A stretch of DNA of 32,694 nt from assembly GCA_025965435.1 (NCBI GenBank), contig JAOPWZ010000022.1, positions 1-32,694 on the forward strand, read 5' to 3'. The translations under genes were made by a program, and so were the position numbers. This document shows, piece after piece, positions 1 to 7,105 of the stretch. The notes under the pieces were generated by a model, which did no database searches, was not told where the DNA came from, and saw nothing but the letters and a program-made list of their open reading frames with translations. The DNA is from Aeromicrobium sp. (GTDB lineage Bacteria; Actinomycetota; Actinomycetes; Propionibacteriales; Nocardioidaceae). How positions within the stretch are numbered: position 1 is the first letter of the stretch; each line of letters starts with the position of its first letter.

Positions 1-369
1 CGTGGAGGGTCTCAAGGAGCTGGGCATCTTCGGGCTGATGATCCCCGAGGAGTTCGGCGGCCTGGGCGAGTCGCTGCTGACGTACGCGCTGGTCGTGGAG
101 GAGATCGCCCGCGGCTGGATGAGCGTCGGCTCAAGGACGCCGGCAACCACAACGACGTCGAGGCCGGCATGGCCAAGATGATCGCCAGCGAGTACTGCAA
201 CGAGGTCGTCCAGGACTCGTTCCGCATCCACGGTGGCTACGGTTACTCCAAGGAGTACGAGATCGAGCGCCTCTACCGCGAGGCAGCATTCATGCTGATC
301 GGCGAGGGCACGTCCGACATCCAGAAGATGATCATCGGCCGCGCCCTGCTCAAGGACTGCAAGCTCTGA
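1..369 (+). pseudogene. acyl-CoA dehydrogenase, internally deleted and frameshifted, 5' end outside window
   Basis: Two parts of one acyl-CoA dehydrogenase are visible in different frames. Bases 2-133 read ELGIFGLMIPEEFGGLGES and then EEIARGWMSVGS, the usual N-terminal region. From about 132, one frame over, the sequence reads RLKDAGNHNDVEAGMAKM, then FRIHGGYGYSKEYEIER and the C-terminal GEGTSDIQKMIIGRALLKD. The central beta-barrel and start of the C-terminal helical domain, about 170-200 residues in intact family members, are absent and the frame changes at the join. The join lies in a gagcgtcggctc stretch that could encode either flank, which suggests loss between short repeats or an assembly collapse. 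The stop codon directly abuts the stop of the convergent GntR gene. As written it cannot make an active enzyme. Confidence 0.8.
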
Positions 370-1107
370 TCAGCTGTTGCGGCGAAGACTGATGCGGTAC
401 GAGTAGTGCTCGGGCAGGAAGTGGCTCGTCGCGAGCTCGACCGCCTGGCCGGTGGTGTCGAGGTACAGGCGATCGACGCGCAGTAGCGGATGGCCTGCGT
501 CGCAGTGCAGGTATGCGGACTCGGCCTCGCCGGCGACCTCGACCGTGATGCTCTGCTGCGCCTCGGCAATCGGGTCCCTGAGTCGCGCGTCGATCAGGCC
601 GATGACCGTGACCTCGCTCTGCGCTCCCACTGTCGTCAGCTCGGGGACGTTGCTCAGCTCGCGGCCGACCTGCGGGGGCAGGGAGACGGTCGTGACGCAG
701 AAGCGTGTGCCGTCATGCGTGCGCGCGAACTTGAGGCGAAACACCGCGTCGGACGAGAGCCGGAGCCGTCCCGCGCTGATCAGGTCGACACGCCGGGCCA
801 GGGGCTCGAGGATCTCCATGCCGGTGTCGTCGGACAGTCCCATGAGGTCGTCGACCGACCCCACCTGTCGGATGTAGCCGTCGCTCGCCGGCTGGGCGAA
901 CGTGCCGCGACCGGGGATGCGGTAGACCATGCCCTCGGACACCAGGTCCTGGAACGCGCGGCGGATGGTCTGGCGGCTCACGGCGTAGTCGGCCGAGAGC
1001 TCGGCCTCGGTGGGGAGGCGCTGACCGTCGCTGAAGACGCCCTGCAGGATCTGCGCGCGCAACTCGCGGGCCACCAGGCGATAGCTCGACTCAGCCCGCA
1101 TGGCCAT
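370..1107 (-). CDS. GntR family transcriptional regulator with UTRA ligand domain (HutC type)
   Basis: The 245-residue protein has an N-terminal winged helix (about residues 8-75) with the GntR pattern LPTEAELSADYAVSRQTIRRA and the wing GMVYRIPGRGTF. It is followed by a UTRA effector-binding domain (about 95-240) ending in the typical LYLDTTGQAVELATSHFLP. Family members are usually dimeric repressors released by a small metabolite. The start is either ATG 1107 or ATG 1101; neither has a strong ribosome-binding site. A putative promoter upstream contains a perfect palindrome in its spacer, and related sites occur at four other promoters in this window, so it probably represses itself and parts of the cluster. 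The ligand is unknown. The family call is secure; the regulon is inferred. Confidence 0.93.
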   Translation of the reverse strand: MAMRAESSYRLVARELRAQILQGVFSDGQRLPTEAELSADYAVSRQTIRRAFQDLVSEGMVYRIPGRGTFAQPASDGYIRQVGSVDDLMGLSDDTGMEILEPLARRVDLISAGRLRLSSDAVFRLKFARTHDGTRFCVTTVSLPPQVGRELSNVPELTTVGAQSEVTVIGLIDARLRDPIAEAQQSITVEVAGEAESAYLHCDAGHPLLRVDRLYLDTTGQAVELATSHFLPEHYSYRISLRRNS

Positions 1108-1165
1108 GGTGGTGATCCCCGTCCGTTCGTGTGCTCACGGGTCGACCTGACTCCGTGCTGGTCGG

Positions 1166-1194
1166 ATCATCCTTGATGTGGCCGCACATGACAA
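1166..1194 (-). promoter_or_regulatory. putative gntR promoter with operator in the -35/-10 spacer
   Basis: On the minus strand TTGTCA (1194-1189) and GATGAT (1171-1166) are separated by exactly 17 bases. The spacer contains the perfect palindrome ATGTGGCCGCACAT (1176-1189). It resembles the TTGGCCGTACAA-type sites at 2879, 3048, 9253 and 9329. A repressor bound here would block RNA polymerase, which fits autoregulation by the GntR protein encoded just downstream. The assignment is by eye only. Confidence 0.5.
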
Positions 1195-1209
1195 GCGACG
1201 TCACCGCTG

Positions 1210-2832
1210 TCACCGTCCGTCGCGCGGTCCCCGGATGGCGTCCATGACGTGGGGGTACCCGGCCGGATCGACCAGCACGTCGACCAGTGACGGGCCGTCC
1301 GTGGCCCACATCTCCTCGAGTGCCGCCGTGAGGCCGTCGGGGGTGTCGACCTTGCGTGAAGGGACCTGCATAGCGGTGCCGACCGCGGCGAAGTCGACGT
1401 CGCCGTACGTGATCGCGTTGGGCATGCCGTGGCCCTCGGGCCTGGCCTTGATCGCGATGAGGCTCAGCGCGCTGTCGTTGAAGACGACGACGGTGATCGG
1501 CAGCCGGTGGCGCGAGATGGTCTCGAGCTCGGCCAGGCACATGCCGAGCCCGCCGTCGCCGACGAACGCGACGATGCGCCGACCGGGGTTGGCCAGCGAG
1601 GCGGCGATCGCGGCCGGGACGGAGAAGCCCATCGTCGCCAAGCCGCTGGAGATCAGGGCGCCGTCGACCAGGTCGGTGTCCCAGAGCGGCATCGCGACCA
1701 GCATGTGTGCTCCGGCGTCGACCGTGGCGACCGCCGAGGCGGGGGCGGCCGCACGGGTGCGCAGCACGACCTCCTGCGGAGTGAGGCCGCGGACGGCCGG
1801 GGGGCCTGCGAGCAGCCTGTCGCGTTCCACAGCGCGCGTTGTCATGGCAAAGTCGGCGGGCCAGGTGTCGCGGAGGCTGCCCTCGAGCCGCTTGACCGAG
1901 TCGGTCAGCGGGCCGACGACCTCGACGGCCGGGACGTAGTACGGGCTGTCCTCTGCCCACTCACTCAGACAGACCAGCGGTGCGGTGTAGGGCCAAGCGT
2001 TGGGGATGAGCTCGATGGTGTCGAGCCCGATCGCGACGATGAGGTCGGCGGCGTGGAGCACGGCAGCCTCTGTCGTCGCCCCCGTCATCAGGCCGGCGAA
2101 GCTGGGCCACGACTCGGGCACGACACCTTTGGCGCGGTAGGTGCAGAGGGCGGGGATGTTGGTCCCGTCGAGCAGCTGCCGCACCTGGTCGGCAATCCCT
2201 CGTGCAGCCACCCCGACGATGACGACGGGCCGCTCGGCGGCGGCCAGCAGCTCGTCGAGCTGGACCGGTGCAGCGTCGACCGGTGCTGTGTCGGACGGGC
2301 CGACGCACGCTGGACGCGCGGGGGTGCCCAGCGACGACGGTGCGGTCGGGTCGAAGTCGAGGTGCACGGGGCCGGCGGGGCTCGCCGCTGCCAGGCCGAT
2401 GGCGTCGGCGACGGTCGTCGCTGCGTCGCCGGAGCCGACGGTGCCACCGGCCTTCGTCACGGCCGTGAACAGCTGACGCTGGTCGAGGCGTTGGTGGGAG
2501 ATGCGCGCGGCATCGCGCTCGCTGACGGTATCGGTGATCATGATGAGCTGCTGGCGGTCGAGCAGGGCCTGTGCGACACCGTTGACCGCGCTCGTCGCGC
2601 CCGGCCCGCGGGTGACCACGCTCGCCGTCGGACGTCCGGTGAGGTCGCCGTAGGTGGCGGCCATGATGGTGGCTGCCGTCTCGGTGTGGGCCAGGATGAA
2701 CCGGATGCCGGCGGCCTCCGCCGCCCCGACGATCTCGAGATTGTTGCCGCCTCCCGGCACGCCGAACATGACGGTGCTGCCGGCTCGGGCGAGCTCGTCC
2801 GCGACAGCTTTGGCGACTTCGGGTGCTCCCAT
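1210..2832 (-). CDS. thiamine-diphosphate-dependent enzyme, acetolactate synthase / benzoylformate decarboxylase-like
   Basis: The 540-residue protein has the three-domain layout of ThDP 2-oxoacid decarboxylases and synthases. The N-terminal PYR domain carries the catalytic glutamate in HTETAA (E51). A central domain spans about residues 185-325. The C-terminal PP domain carries the ThDP/Mg motif GDGGLG (from 425) ending in the conserved N452-D453. Family members decarboxylate or ligate 2-oxoacids. No small regulatory subunit gene follows, so a housekeeping acetolactate synthase is unlikely; a catabolic decarboxylase or lyase fits the cluster better. It is divergent from the SDR operon, and its -10 region overlaps an operator-like site. 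ATG 2832 is preceded by AAGGAG at a suitable distance. The substrate cannot be assigned. Confidence 0.88.
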   Translation of the reverse strand: MGAPEVAKAVADELARAGSTVMFGVPGGGNNLEIVGAAEAAGIRFILAHTETAATIMAATYGDLTGRPTASVVTRGPGATSAVNGVAQALLDRQQLIMITDTVSERDAARISHQRLDQRQLFTAVTKAGGTVGSGDAATTVADAIGLAAASPAGPVHLDFDPTAPSSLGTPARPACVGPSDTAPVDAAPVQLDELLAAAERPVVIVGVAARGIADQVRQLLDGTNIPALCTYRAKGVVPESWPSFAGLMTGATTEAAVLHAADLIVAIGLDTIELIPNAWPYTAPLVCLSEWAEDSPYYVPAVEVVGPLTDSVKRLEGSLRDTWPADFAMTTRAVERDRLLAGPPAVRGLTPQEVVLRTRAAAPASAVATVDAGAHMLVAMPLWDTDLVDGALISSGLATMGFSVPAAIAASLANPGRRIVAFVGDGGLGMCLAELETISRHRLPITVVVFNDSALSLIAIKARPEGHGMPNAITYGDVDFAAVGTAMQVPSRKVDTPDGLTAALEEMWATDGPSLVDVLVDPAGYPHVMDAIRGPRDGR

Positions 2833-2878
2833 GGGGGCCTGCTCCTTGTGGCTCTGCGGCGGCCGGTTGGACGCTCAT

Positions 2879-2890
2879 TTGTACGGCCAT
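2879..2890 (-). promoter_or_regulatory. operator-like site O2 at the ThDP gene promoter
   Basis: The site reads ATGGCCGTACAA on the minus strand and follows directly on the putative TACTAT -10 box, so a bound repressor would cover the transcription start. It matches the site at 3048-3059 at 11 of 12 positions, in inverted orientation. Confidence 0.5.
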
Positions 2891-3007
2891 AGTAACGAGG
2901 AGAGGGGGTGAAAGCGAGAGATGCATGCTGGAAAGATGCGGTTCCGACGGCTGTGGCTCATCATCAGCGCGCTTCTGTCGGGTTCAGCATGCACGAAGAT
3001 GTGACGC

Positions 3008-3036
3008 TTGACACGCTTTGGATTGCGCCGTAGCGT
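3008..3036 (+). promoter_or_regulatory. putative promoter of operon I
   Basis: A perfect TTGACA (3008-3013) is followed by 17 bases and TAGCGT (3031-3036), a TANNNT box typical of actinobacterial sigma-70 promoters. The expected start point is near 3043, just before the operator-like site at 3048. Confidence 0.55.
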
Positions 3037-3047
3037 CGGCGTACGTA

Positions 3048-3059
3048 TTGGCCGTACAA
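3048..3059 (+). promoter_or_regulatory. operator-like site O3 at the operon I promoter
   Basis: The site reads TTGGCCGTACAA, an imperfect palindrome of the form TTGnnCGnnCAA. It sits just after the predicted transcription start, a repressing position. It is the clearest member of the five-site family. Confidence 0.55.
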
Positions 3060-3085
3060 AGCAGAGTGCGAGGGAGACCCGAGAC

Positions 3086-3808
3086 ATGGGCAACAGCGGA
3101 AAGCGTGTCATCGTGACGGGCGGGGCGTCCGGGATCGGGCGCGCCACGGTCGCCCTCCTGCGCGAGCAGGGTGCGTCCGTCGTCAACGTCGATCTGCGCG
3201 ATCCGGGTGACGATCCGTCCTTCCTCCAGGCCGATGTTGCCGACGGCCCGTCGGTCGCCGCGATGGTCGACCGGGCTGTCGAGCTGCTCGGCGGCCTCGA
3301 CGCGGTCGTCAACGTCGCGGGCATCCAGCGCTCCGGCGCCATCGCCGACCTTGACGAGGACGACTGGGACGATCAGCTGCGCGTCAACGTGAGGTCGTGC
3401 TTCCTGACCTCCAAGCATGCGGTGCCGCACTTGCGCTCGGCCGGTGGCGGCGCGATCGTCACGACGGCCTCGGCCGCAGGGGTCAAGGGGTTTCCCGGCA
3501 TGTCGGCCTACGGCGCGTCCAAGGGCGCCGTCATCGCGTTCACCCGCACGCTGGCCGTCGAGCTGGCCGCCGACAACATCCGGGCCAACAGCGTCTGCCC
3601 CGGCTGGGTGGACACCCCCTTCAACGACCCGGCCATCTCGTTCCGCGGGGGCAACGACGCGCACCTTGAGGACATCAAGCACAGCGTGGCCCTCGGTCGT
3701 CAGGCCTCGCCCGGTGAGCTCGCGAGCTGGAACGCCTTCCTCATCTCTGACGAGGCGTCGTACATGACCGGGCAGGCCGTGTCGATCGACGGTGGCATCA
3801 CCGCATGA
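3086..3808 (+). CDS. SDR family oxidoreductase (SDR1)
   Basis: The 240-residue classical short-chain dehydrogenase has the Rossmann motif TGGASGIG (residues 11-18), NVAG near 76-79 and the catalytic S129, Y142 and K146 (YGASK). It ends in the usual MTGQAVSIDGG. The reaction expected is NAD(P)-dependent oxidation or reduction of a secondary alcohol or ketone. ATG 3086 is chosen because AGGGAG lies upstream and the Rossmann fold begins immediately; an upstream in-frame TTG at 3008 coincides with the -35 box and is rejected. It is the first gene of operon I and overlaps the next gene by 4 bases. The SDR at 15805 is a close paralogue, sharing the TPFNxPAI region. The substrate is unknown. Confidence 0.92.
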   Translation: MGNSGKRVIVTGGASGIGRATVALLREQGASVVNVDLRDPGDDPSFLQADVADGPSVAAMVDRAVELLGGLDAVVNVAGIQRSGAIADLDEDDWDDQLRVNVRSCFLTSKHAVPHLRSAGGGAIVTTASAAGVKGFPGMSAYGASKGAVIAFTRTLAVELAADNIRANSVCPGWVDTPFNDPAISFRGGNDAHLEDIKHSVALGRQASPGELASWNAFLISDEASYMTGQAVSIDGGITA

Positions 3809-4680
3809 GCGATCACGCCGAGCTGTCCAGGGCGCTGCTGCAGGGTGCCATCGACCTGCACATCCACACGGCGCCCGACATCTTCCCGCGCTCGGTCTCC
3901 GCGATCGAGGCTGCGCAGGACGCCAAGGCTGCCGGCATGGAGGCCATCGTCATCAAGAGCCACTCCACCGACACCGCTGCCCGGGCCGAGACGACCCGAG
4001 AGCTCACGGACTTCCCGGTCTACGGCGGCATCGCGCTCAACTACCCGGTCGGCGGACTCAACCCTTACGCGGTGCTCGAGTCGGCCAAGCAGGGCGGCCG
4101 CATCGTGTGGCTCCCGACGCTGAGCGCCCGGCACTTCTTGGCCGGCGCCGACAACGTCCCCGTGCTGGAGGCGGAGTCGCCGCTGACCAGCGAGGGCATC
4201 GTCGTCACCGACGACGCCGGTGAGCTCAAGCCCGAGGTCGAGGACATCCTGCAGCTGATCAAGCAGCACGACATGATCCTGTGCTCGGGGCACGTCTCTC
4301 CCGCCGAGGCGATCCAGGTGTTCCGTCGCGCCAAGGAGATCGGCATCGAGCGGCTCATCGTGACCCACCCGCACGCGATGTTCGTGGGCGCGACCGCCGA
4401 GGACATGACCGAGCTGGCCTCGCTCGGCGCGATGAACGAGATGCAGTACGCGTTCGTCACCAAGGTGATCGTCCCGCCGCAGACCATGGGCCACATCGCC
4501 TCGCTGATCCGCGAGGTCGGGGTTGAGGCGTGCCACCTGGCCACCGACGGGGGGCAGAAGGTCAACCCGCGTCCGGCCGAGGCCTTCAGGCTGTTCATCG
4601 AGGGCATGCTCGACGAGGGTCTGACCGCCGACGAGATCCGCTACATGACGTCCGAGGCGCCCCGGCGTCTCCTGTTCTGA
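3805..4680 (+). CDS. DUF6282-type amidohydrolase-like protein
   Basis: The 291-residue protein begins with an amidohydrolase-like HxH signature (DLHIHTAPD, H19 and H21). Further candidate metal ligands lie in CSGHVSPAEA, THPHAMF and ATDGGQ. It resembles the DUF6282 family, which belongs with the metal-dependent TIM-barrel hydrolases, but I know of no established reaction for that family. Translation is coupled to SDR1 through an ATGA overlap. In a catabolic operon a lactone, amide or ester hydrolase or a decarboxylase would be plausible; this is inference. The family call is from recognition of the N-terminal pattern. Confidence 0.75.
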   Translation: MSDHAELSRALLQGAIDLHIHTAPDIFPRSVSAIEAAQDAKAAGMEAIVIKSHSTDTAARAETTRELTDFPVYGGIALNYPVGGLNPYAVLESAKQGGRIVWLPTLSARHFLAGADNVPVLEAESPLTSEGIVVTDDAGELKPEVEDILQLIKQHDMILCSGHVSPAEAIQVFRRAKEIGIERLIVTHPHAMFVGATAEDMTELASLGAMNEMQYAFVTKVIVPPQTMGHIASLIREVGVEACHLATDGGQKVNPRPAEAFRLFIEGMLDEGLTADEIRYMTSEAPRRLLF

Positions 4681-4693
4681 GAAGGCGACCGGT

Positions 4694-4990
4694 ATGTCGA
4701 TCCTCCATGTGGCGATGTTCCGCTGGAAGCCCGAGGCGACGCAGGAGCAGATCGACGCCTTCATGGTCGAGCTCGCGACGATGCCCGAGAAGACCGGGTG
4801 CCTGTTGTCGTACCGCTTCGGCCAGGACCTCGGCCTTCGCGACGACAACTTCGACTTCGGCGTCGTCGGCGAGCTGGTGTCAGCCGACCAGATCGACGGA
4901 TACCTCGACCACCCGGCGCACCTGCAGCTGGTCGAGGACCACGTGCGGCACATCGTCGCCGAGCGCAGGGCCGTCCAGATCGCTCTCTGA
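4694..4990 (+). CDS. Dabb family (stress-responsive A/B barrel domain) protein
   Basis: The 98-residue protein has the dimeric alpha+beta barrel pattern: an opening MSILHVAMFRWKPEATQEQI, a central YRFGQDLGL and the closing LDHPAHLQLVEDHV, as in Dabb proteins (PF07876). Small proteins of this fold include cyclases, decarboxylases and heme- or flavin-handling enzymes, and many have no known role. It lies 13 bases after the DUF6282 gene and 46 before GMC A1, in the same operon. No catalytic residue can be assigned. Here it may be a small lyase or isomerase for a ring intermediate, which is a guess. Confidence 0.82.
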   Translation: MSILHVAMFRWKPEATQEQIDAFMVELATMPEKTGCLLSYRFGQDLGLRDDNFDFGVVGELVSADQIDGYLDHPAHLQLVEDHVRHIVAERRAVQIAL

Positions 4991-5036
4991 GACACCCCGC
5001 CTCCCCCAGTTCTCACGCACGTCACAGGAGGAAAGC

Positions 5037-6671
5037 ATGACCCAGCACCAGCATGACGAGAGCGAGGTCGCCGACGTACTGATCGTCGGCGCCGGCGCGT
5101 CCGGAGGATTCGCGGCCGTCGAGCTGTCCAAGGCCGGCTTCAAGGTCGTCTGCCTCGAGCAGGGCGACTGGACTCTGCGATCGGAGTTCGCCGGCGACAA
5201 GCCGGAGTGGGAGCTCAAGGCTCAGAAGGATTGGCACCCCAACCCCAACAAGCGGGCACGAGCCTCGGACTACCCGATCGACACCAGCGACTCCGACGTC
5301 AACCCGCTGATGTTCAACGGCGTCGGCGGCAGCACCATCCTGTACGCCGCGCACTGGGTGCGGATGCTCCCGTCGGACTTCCAGGTGTTCTCCGACGACG
5401 GGGTCGCCGACGACTGGCCGATCTCCTACGAGGACCTGGCTCCCTACTATCGCAAGGCTGAGATCGCGATGGGCGTCTCCGGCCTGGCCGGCGACCCGGC
5501 TTACCCCGACGAGCACCACTACCCCAACCCGCCGATGCCGCTGAACAAGATCGGCATGACCGCAGCCAAGGGCCTCGACAAGCTGGGTTGGCACTGGTGG
5601 ACCGGGCCGCAGGCCATCTCGGCCCGTCCGTATCGGCACATGCAGGCGTGCGTACGCCGCGGCACCTGTCTCACGGGCTGCCCTGAGGGCGCGAAGGCAT
5701 CGGTCGACGTCACCCACTGGACCGACGCGATCCAGCAGGGCACGACGCTCGTCACGGGCGCCCGCGTCCGCGAGATCACGACGAATGCAAAGGGCCTCGC
5801 GACCGGCGCTATCTACATCGACCGCACCGGCGTCGAGCGCCACCAGAAGGCGGACGTCGTCATCATGGCCGCCAACGGCATCGGGACCGCTCGTCTGCTG
5901 CTGCTGTCGAAGTCGGAGGCGCACCCCGACGGTCTCGGCAACTCGTCAGGCCTCGTCGGCCGCCGGCTCATGATGCATCCGTATGCCGCTGCGACCGGGG
6001 TCTACGACGAGCCGCTGGAGAGCTGGCTCGGCCCTTCGGGTCACGCGATCCAGAGCTTTGAGTTCTACGAGACCGACACCAGCCGCGGGTTCGTCCGTGG
6101 AGGCAAGTGGCAGGTCATGCCCAGCGGCGGCCCCCTCGGTCTTCGCGCCGGCTACAGCGACAGCCCGCTGGAGGAGACGTGGGGCGAGAACTTCCACCGC
6201 CGCGTCCGCAAGACGGTCGGCCGATCGTTCGAGTGGGGTATCACGGCCGAGGACCTGCCCGACGTCGAGAACCGGGTCGCGATCGACGGCGAGATGACCG
6301 ACTCCGACGGCATCCCGTCGCCCAAGATCATCTACAGATCGTCCGACAACACGACCAAGCTGATGGCCTTCAACCTCGAGCGTGCCAAGGAGGCCCATGA
6401 GGCCGCCGGTGCCACAGAGGTGCACCTGACGCCCCTCATGCGCGACTGCGGCTGGCACATCATGGGCACCGCGCGCATGGGCCTCGACCCGAAGGACTCG
6501 GTGATCGACGAGTGGCACCAGTCGCACGACGTGCCCAACCTGTACGTCATCGACGGCAGCGCCTTCGTCACCTCGGCCTCGGCCAACCCGACGGCCACGA
6601 TCACTGCCCTCACCCTGCGCGCGATGGAGCACCTCATCGCGAACCGTTCCAGCCAGGAGACCCCGGTATGA
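5037..6671 (+). CDS. GMC family FAD-dependent dehydrogenase A1 (catalytic subunit)
   Basis: The 544-residue flavoprotein has an N-terminal FAD fold (LIVGAGASG, glycines from 18) and the C-terminal GMC catalytic pair H474 (GWHIMGTARMG) and N517 (ANPTATI). Between them lies a cysteine signature C205-x5-C211-x3-C215-P. It aligns with the cysteines reported to hold an Fe-S cluster in bacterial FAD-dependent glucose dehydrogenase, so intramolecular electron transfer to an external acceptor is likely rather than oxidase chemistry. No signal peptide is seen, so it should be cytoplasmic. A strong AGGAGG (5026-5031) precedes ATG 5037. It overlaps its small subunit by 4 bases. It is closely similar along its length to the protein at 25358. 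The alcohol or sugar substrate is unknown. Confidence 0.9.
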   Translation: MTQHQHDESEVADVLIVGAGASGGFAAVELSKAGFKVVCLEQGDWTLRSEFAGDKPEWELKAQKDWHPNPNKRARASDYPIDTSDSDVNPLMFNGVGGSTILYAAHWVRMLPSDFQVFSDDGVADDWPISYEDLAPYYRKAEIAMGVSGLAGDPAYPDEHHYPNPPMPLNKIGMTAAKGLDKLGWHWWTGPQAISARPYRHMQACVRRGTCLTGCPEGAKASVDVTHWTDAIQQGTTLVTGARVREITTNAKGLATGAIYIDRTGVERHQKADVVIMAANGIGTARLLLLSKSEAHPDGLGNSSGLVGRRLMMHPYAAATGVYDEPLESWLGPSGHAIQSFEFYETDTSRGFVRGGKWQVMPSGGPLGLRAGYSDSPLEETWGENFHRRVRKTVGRSFEWGITAEDLPDVENRVAIDGEMTDSDGIPSPKIIYRSSDNTTKLMAFNLERAKEAHEAAGATEVHLTPLMRDCGWHIMGTARMGLDPKDSVIDEWHQSHDVPNLYVIDGSAFVTSASANPTATITALTLRAMEHLIANRSSQETPV

Positions 6672-7105
6672 CCGACACCGACAGCTCGATCCTGACCGAT
6701 CAGGAGCGCGCCGTGTACGGCCCGCGCGCCGACATCCTGATCCCCGACGCCGAGGGCATGCCGTCGGCGTCGCAGGTGGGGGTTCACACCCAGTGGATCG
6801 ACGTCGCGCTCGCGGCGCGGCCCGATCTCGTCAACGACTTCCACGCGTCGCTGGCCGTCGGCACTCTGGACGACCCGCAGGGCGCCGTCGAGGCGTTGCA
6901 CCAGCAGTCGGCGTTGTTCGACGCGTTCAGCGTCCTGACCGCTGGGGCGTACCTGATGATCCCCGAGATCAAGCAGCGCATCGGCTACCCCGGACAGGAG
7001 TCGCGGCCCATCTCGGGCGATGACGTGCCCGAGTACATCGACATGCTCGAAACGGTCGTGATGCGCGGCAACATCTTCCGTCCGACCATCACGCCGGCTG
7101 GATGA
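6668..7105 (+). CDS. small subunit a1 of GMC dehydrogenase (gluconate 2-dehydrogenase subunit 3-like)
   Basis: The 145-residue protein starts at the ATG inside the ATGA overlap with GMC A1. It shares DILIPDAEGMPSASQ, WIDVAL, LTAGAY and RIGYPGQ with the protein at 27028, which also follows a type A GMC gene. Size and position fit the small subunit that accompanies FAD-dependent gluconate, sorbitol or glucose dehydrogenases (PF13618-like). Characterised homologues carry a Tat signal and help to export the complex, but none is visible here, so the pair probably stays in the cytoplasm. The partner relation is inferred from synteny. Confidence 0.7.
   Translation: MTDTDSSILTDQERAVYGPRADILIPDAEGMPSASQVGVHTQWIDVALAARPDLVNDFHASLAVGTLDDPQGAVEALHQQSALFDAFSVLTAGAYLMIPEIKQRIGYPGQESRPISGDDVPEYIDMLETVVMRGNIFRPTITPAG

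Larger units (their letters stand above)
2833..3085. promoter_or_regulatory. divergent control region between the ThDP gene and operon I
   Basis: This 253-base noncoding stretch separates two divergent units. It carries two head-to-head copies of the same 12-mer: TTTGTACGGCCA at 2878-2889 and its exact reverse complement TGGCCGTACAAA at 3049-3060. Each lies beside a promoter candidate. For the minus-strand gene a TACTAT -10 box (2894-2889) touches the site. For the plus strand TTGACA (3008-3013), 17 bases and TAGCGT (3031-3036) precede the site. I see no gene in it. Confidence 0.6.

Noticed and set aside
1210-2832. Housekeeping acetolactate synthase IlvB
   Set aside because: There is no ilvN or ilvC next to it; it is divergent from a catabolic operon and has an operator-like site at its promoter.
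1429-2892. Long plus-strand frame opposite the ThDP gene
   Set aside because: The sequence is low in complexity with no recognisable domain, while the minus strand encodes a complete ThDP enzyme.
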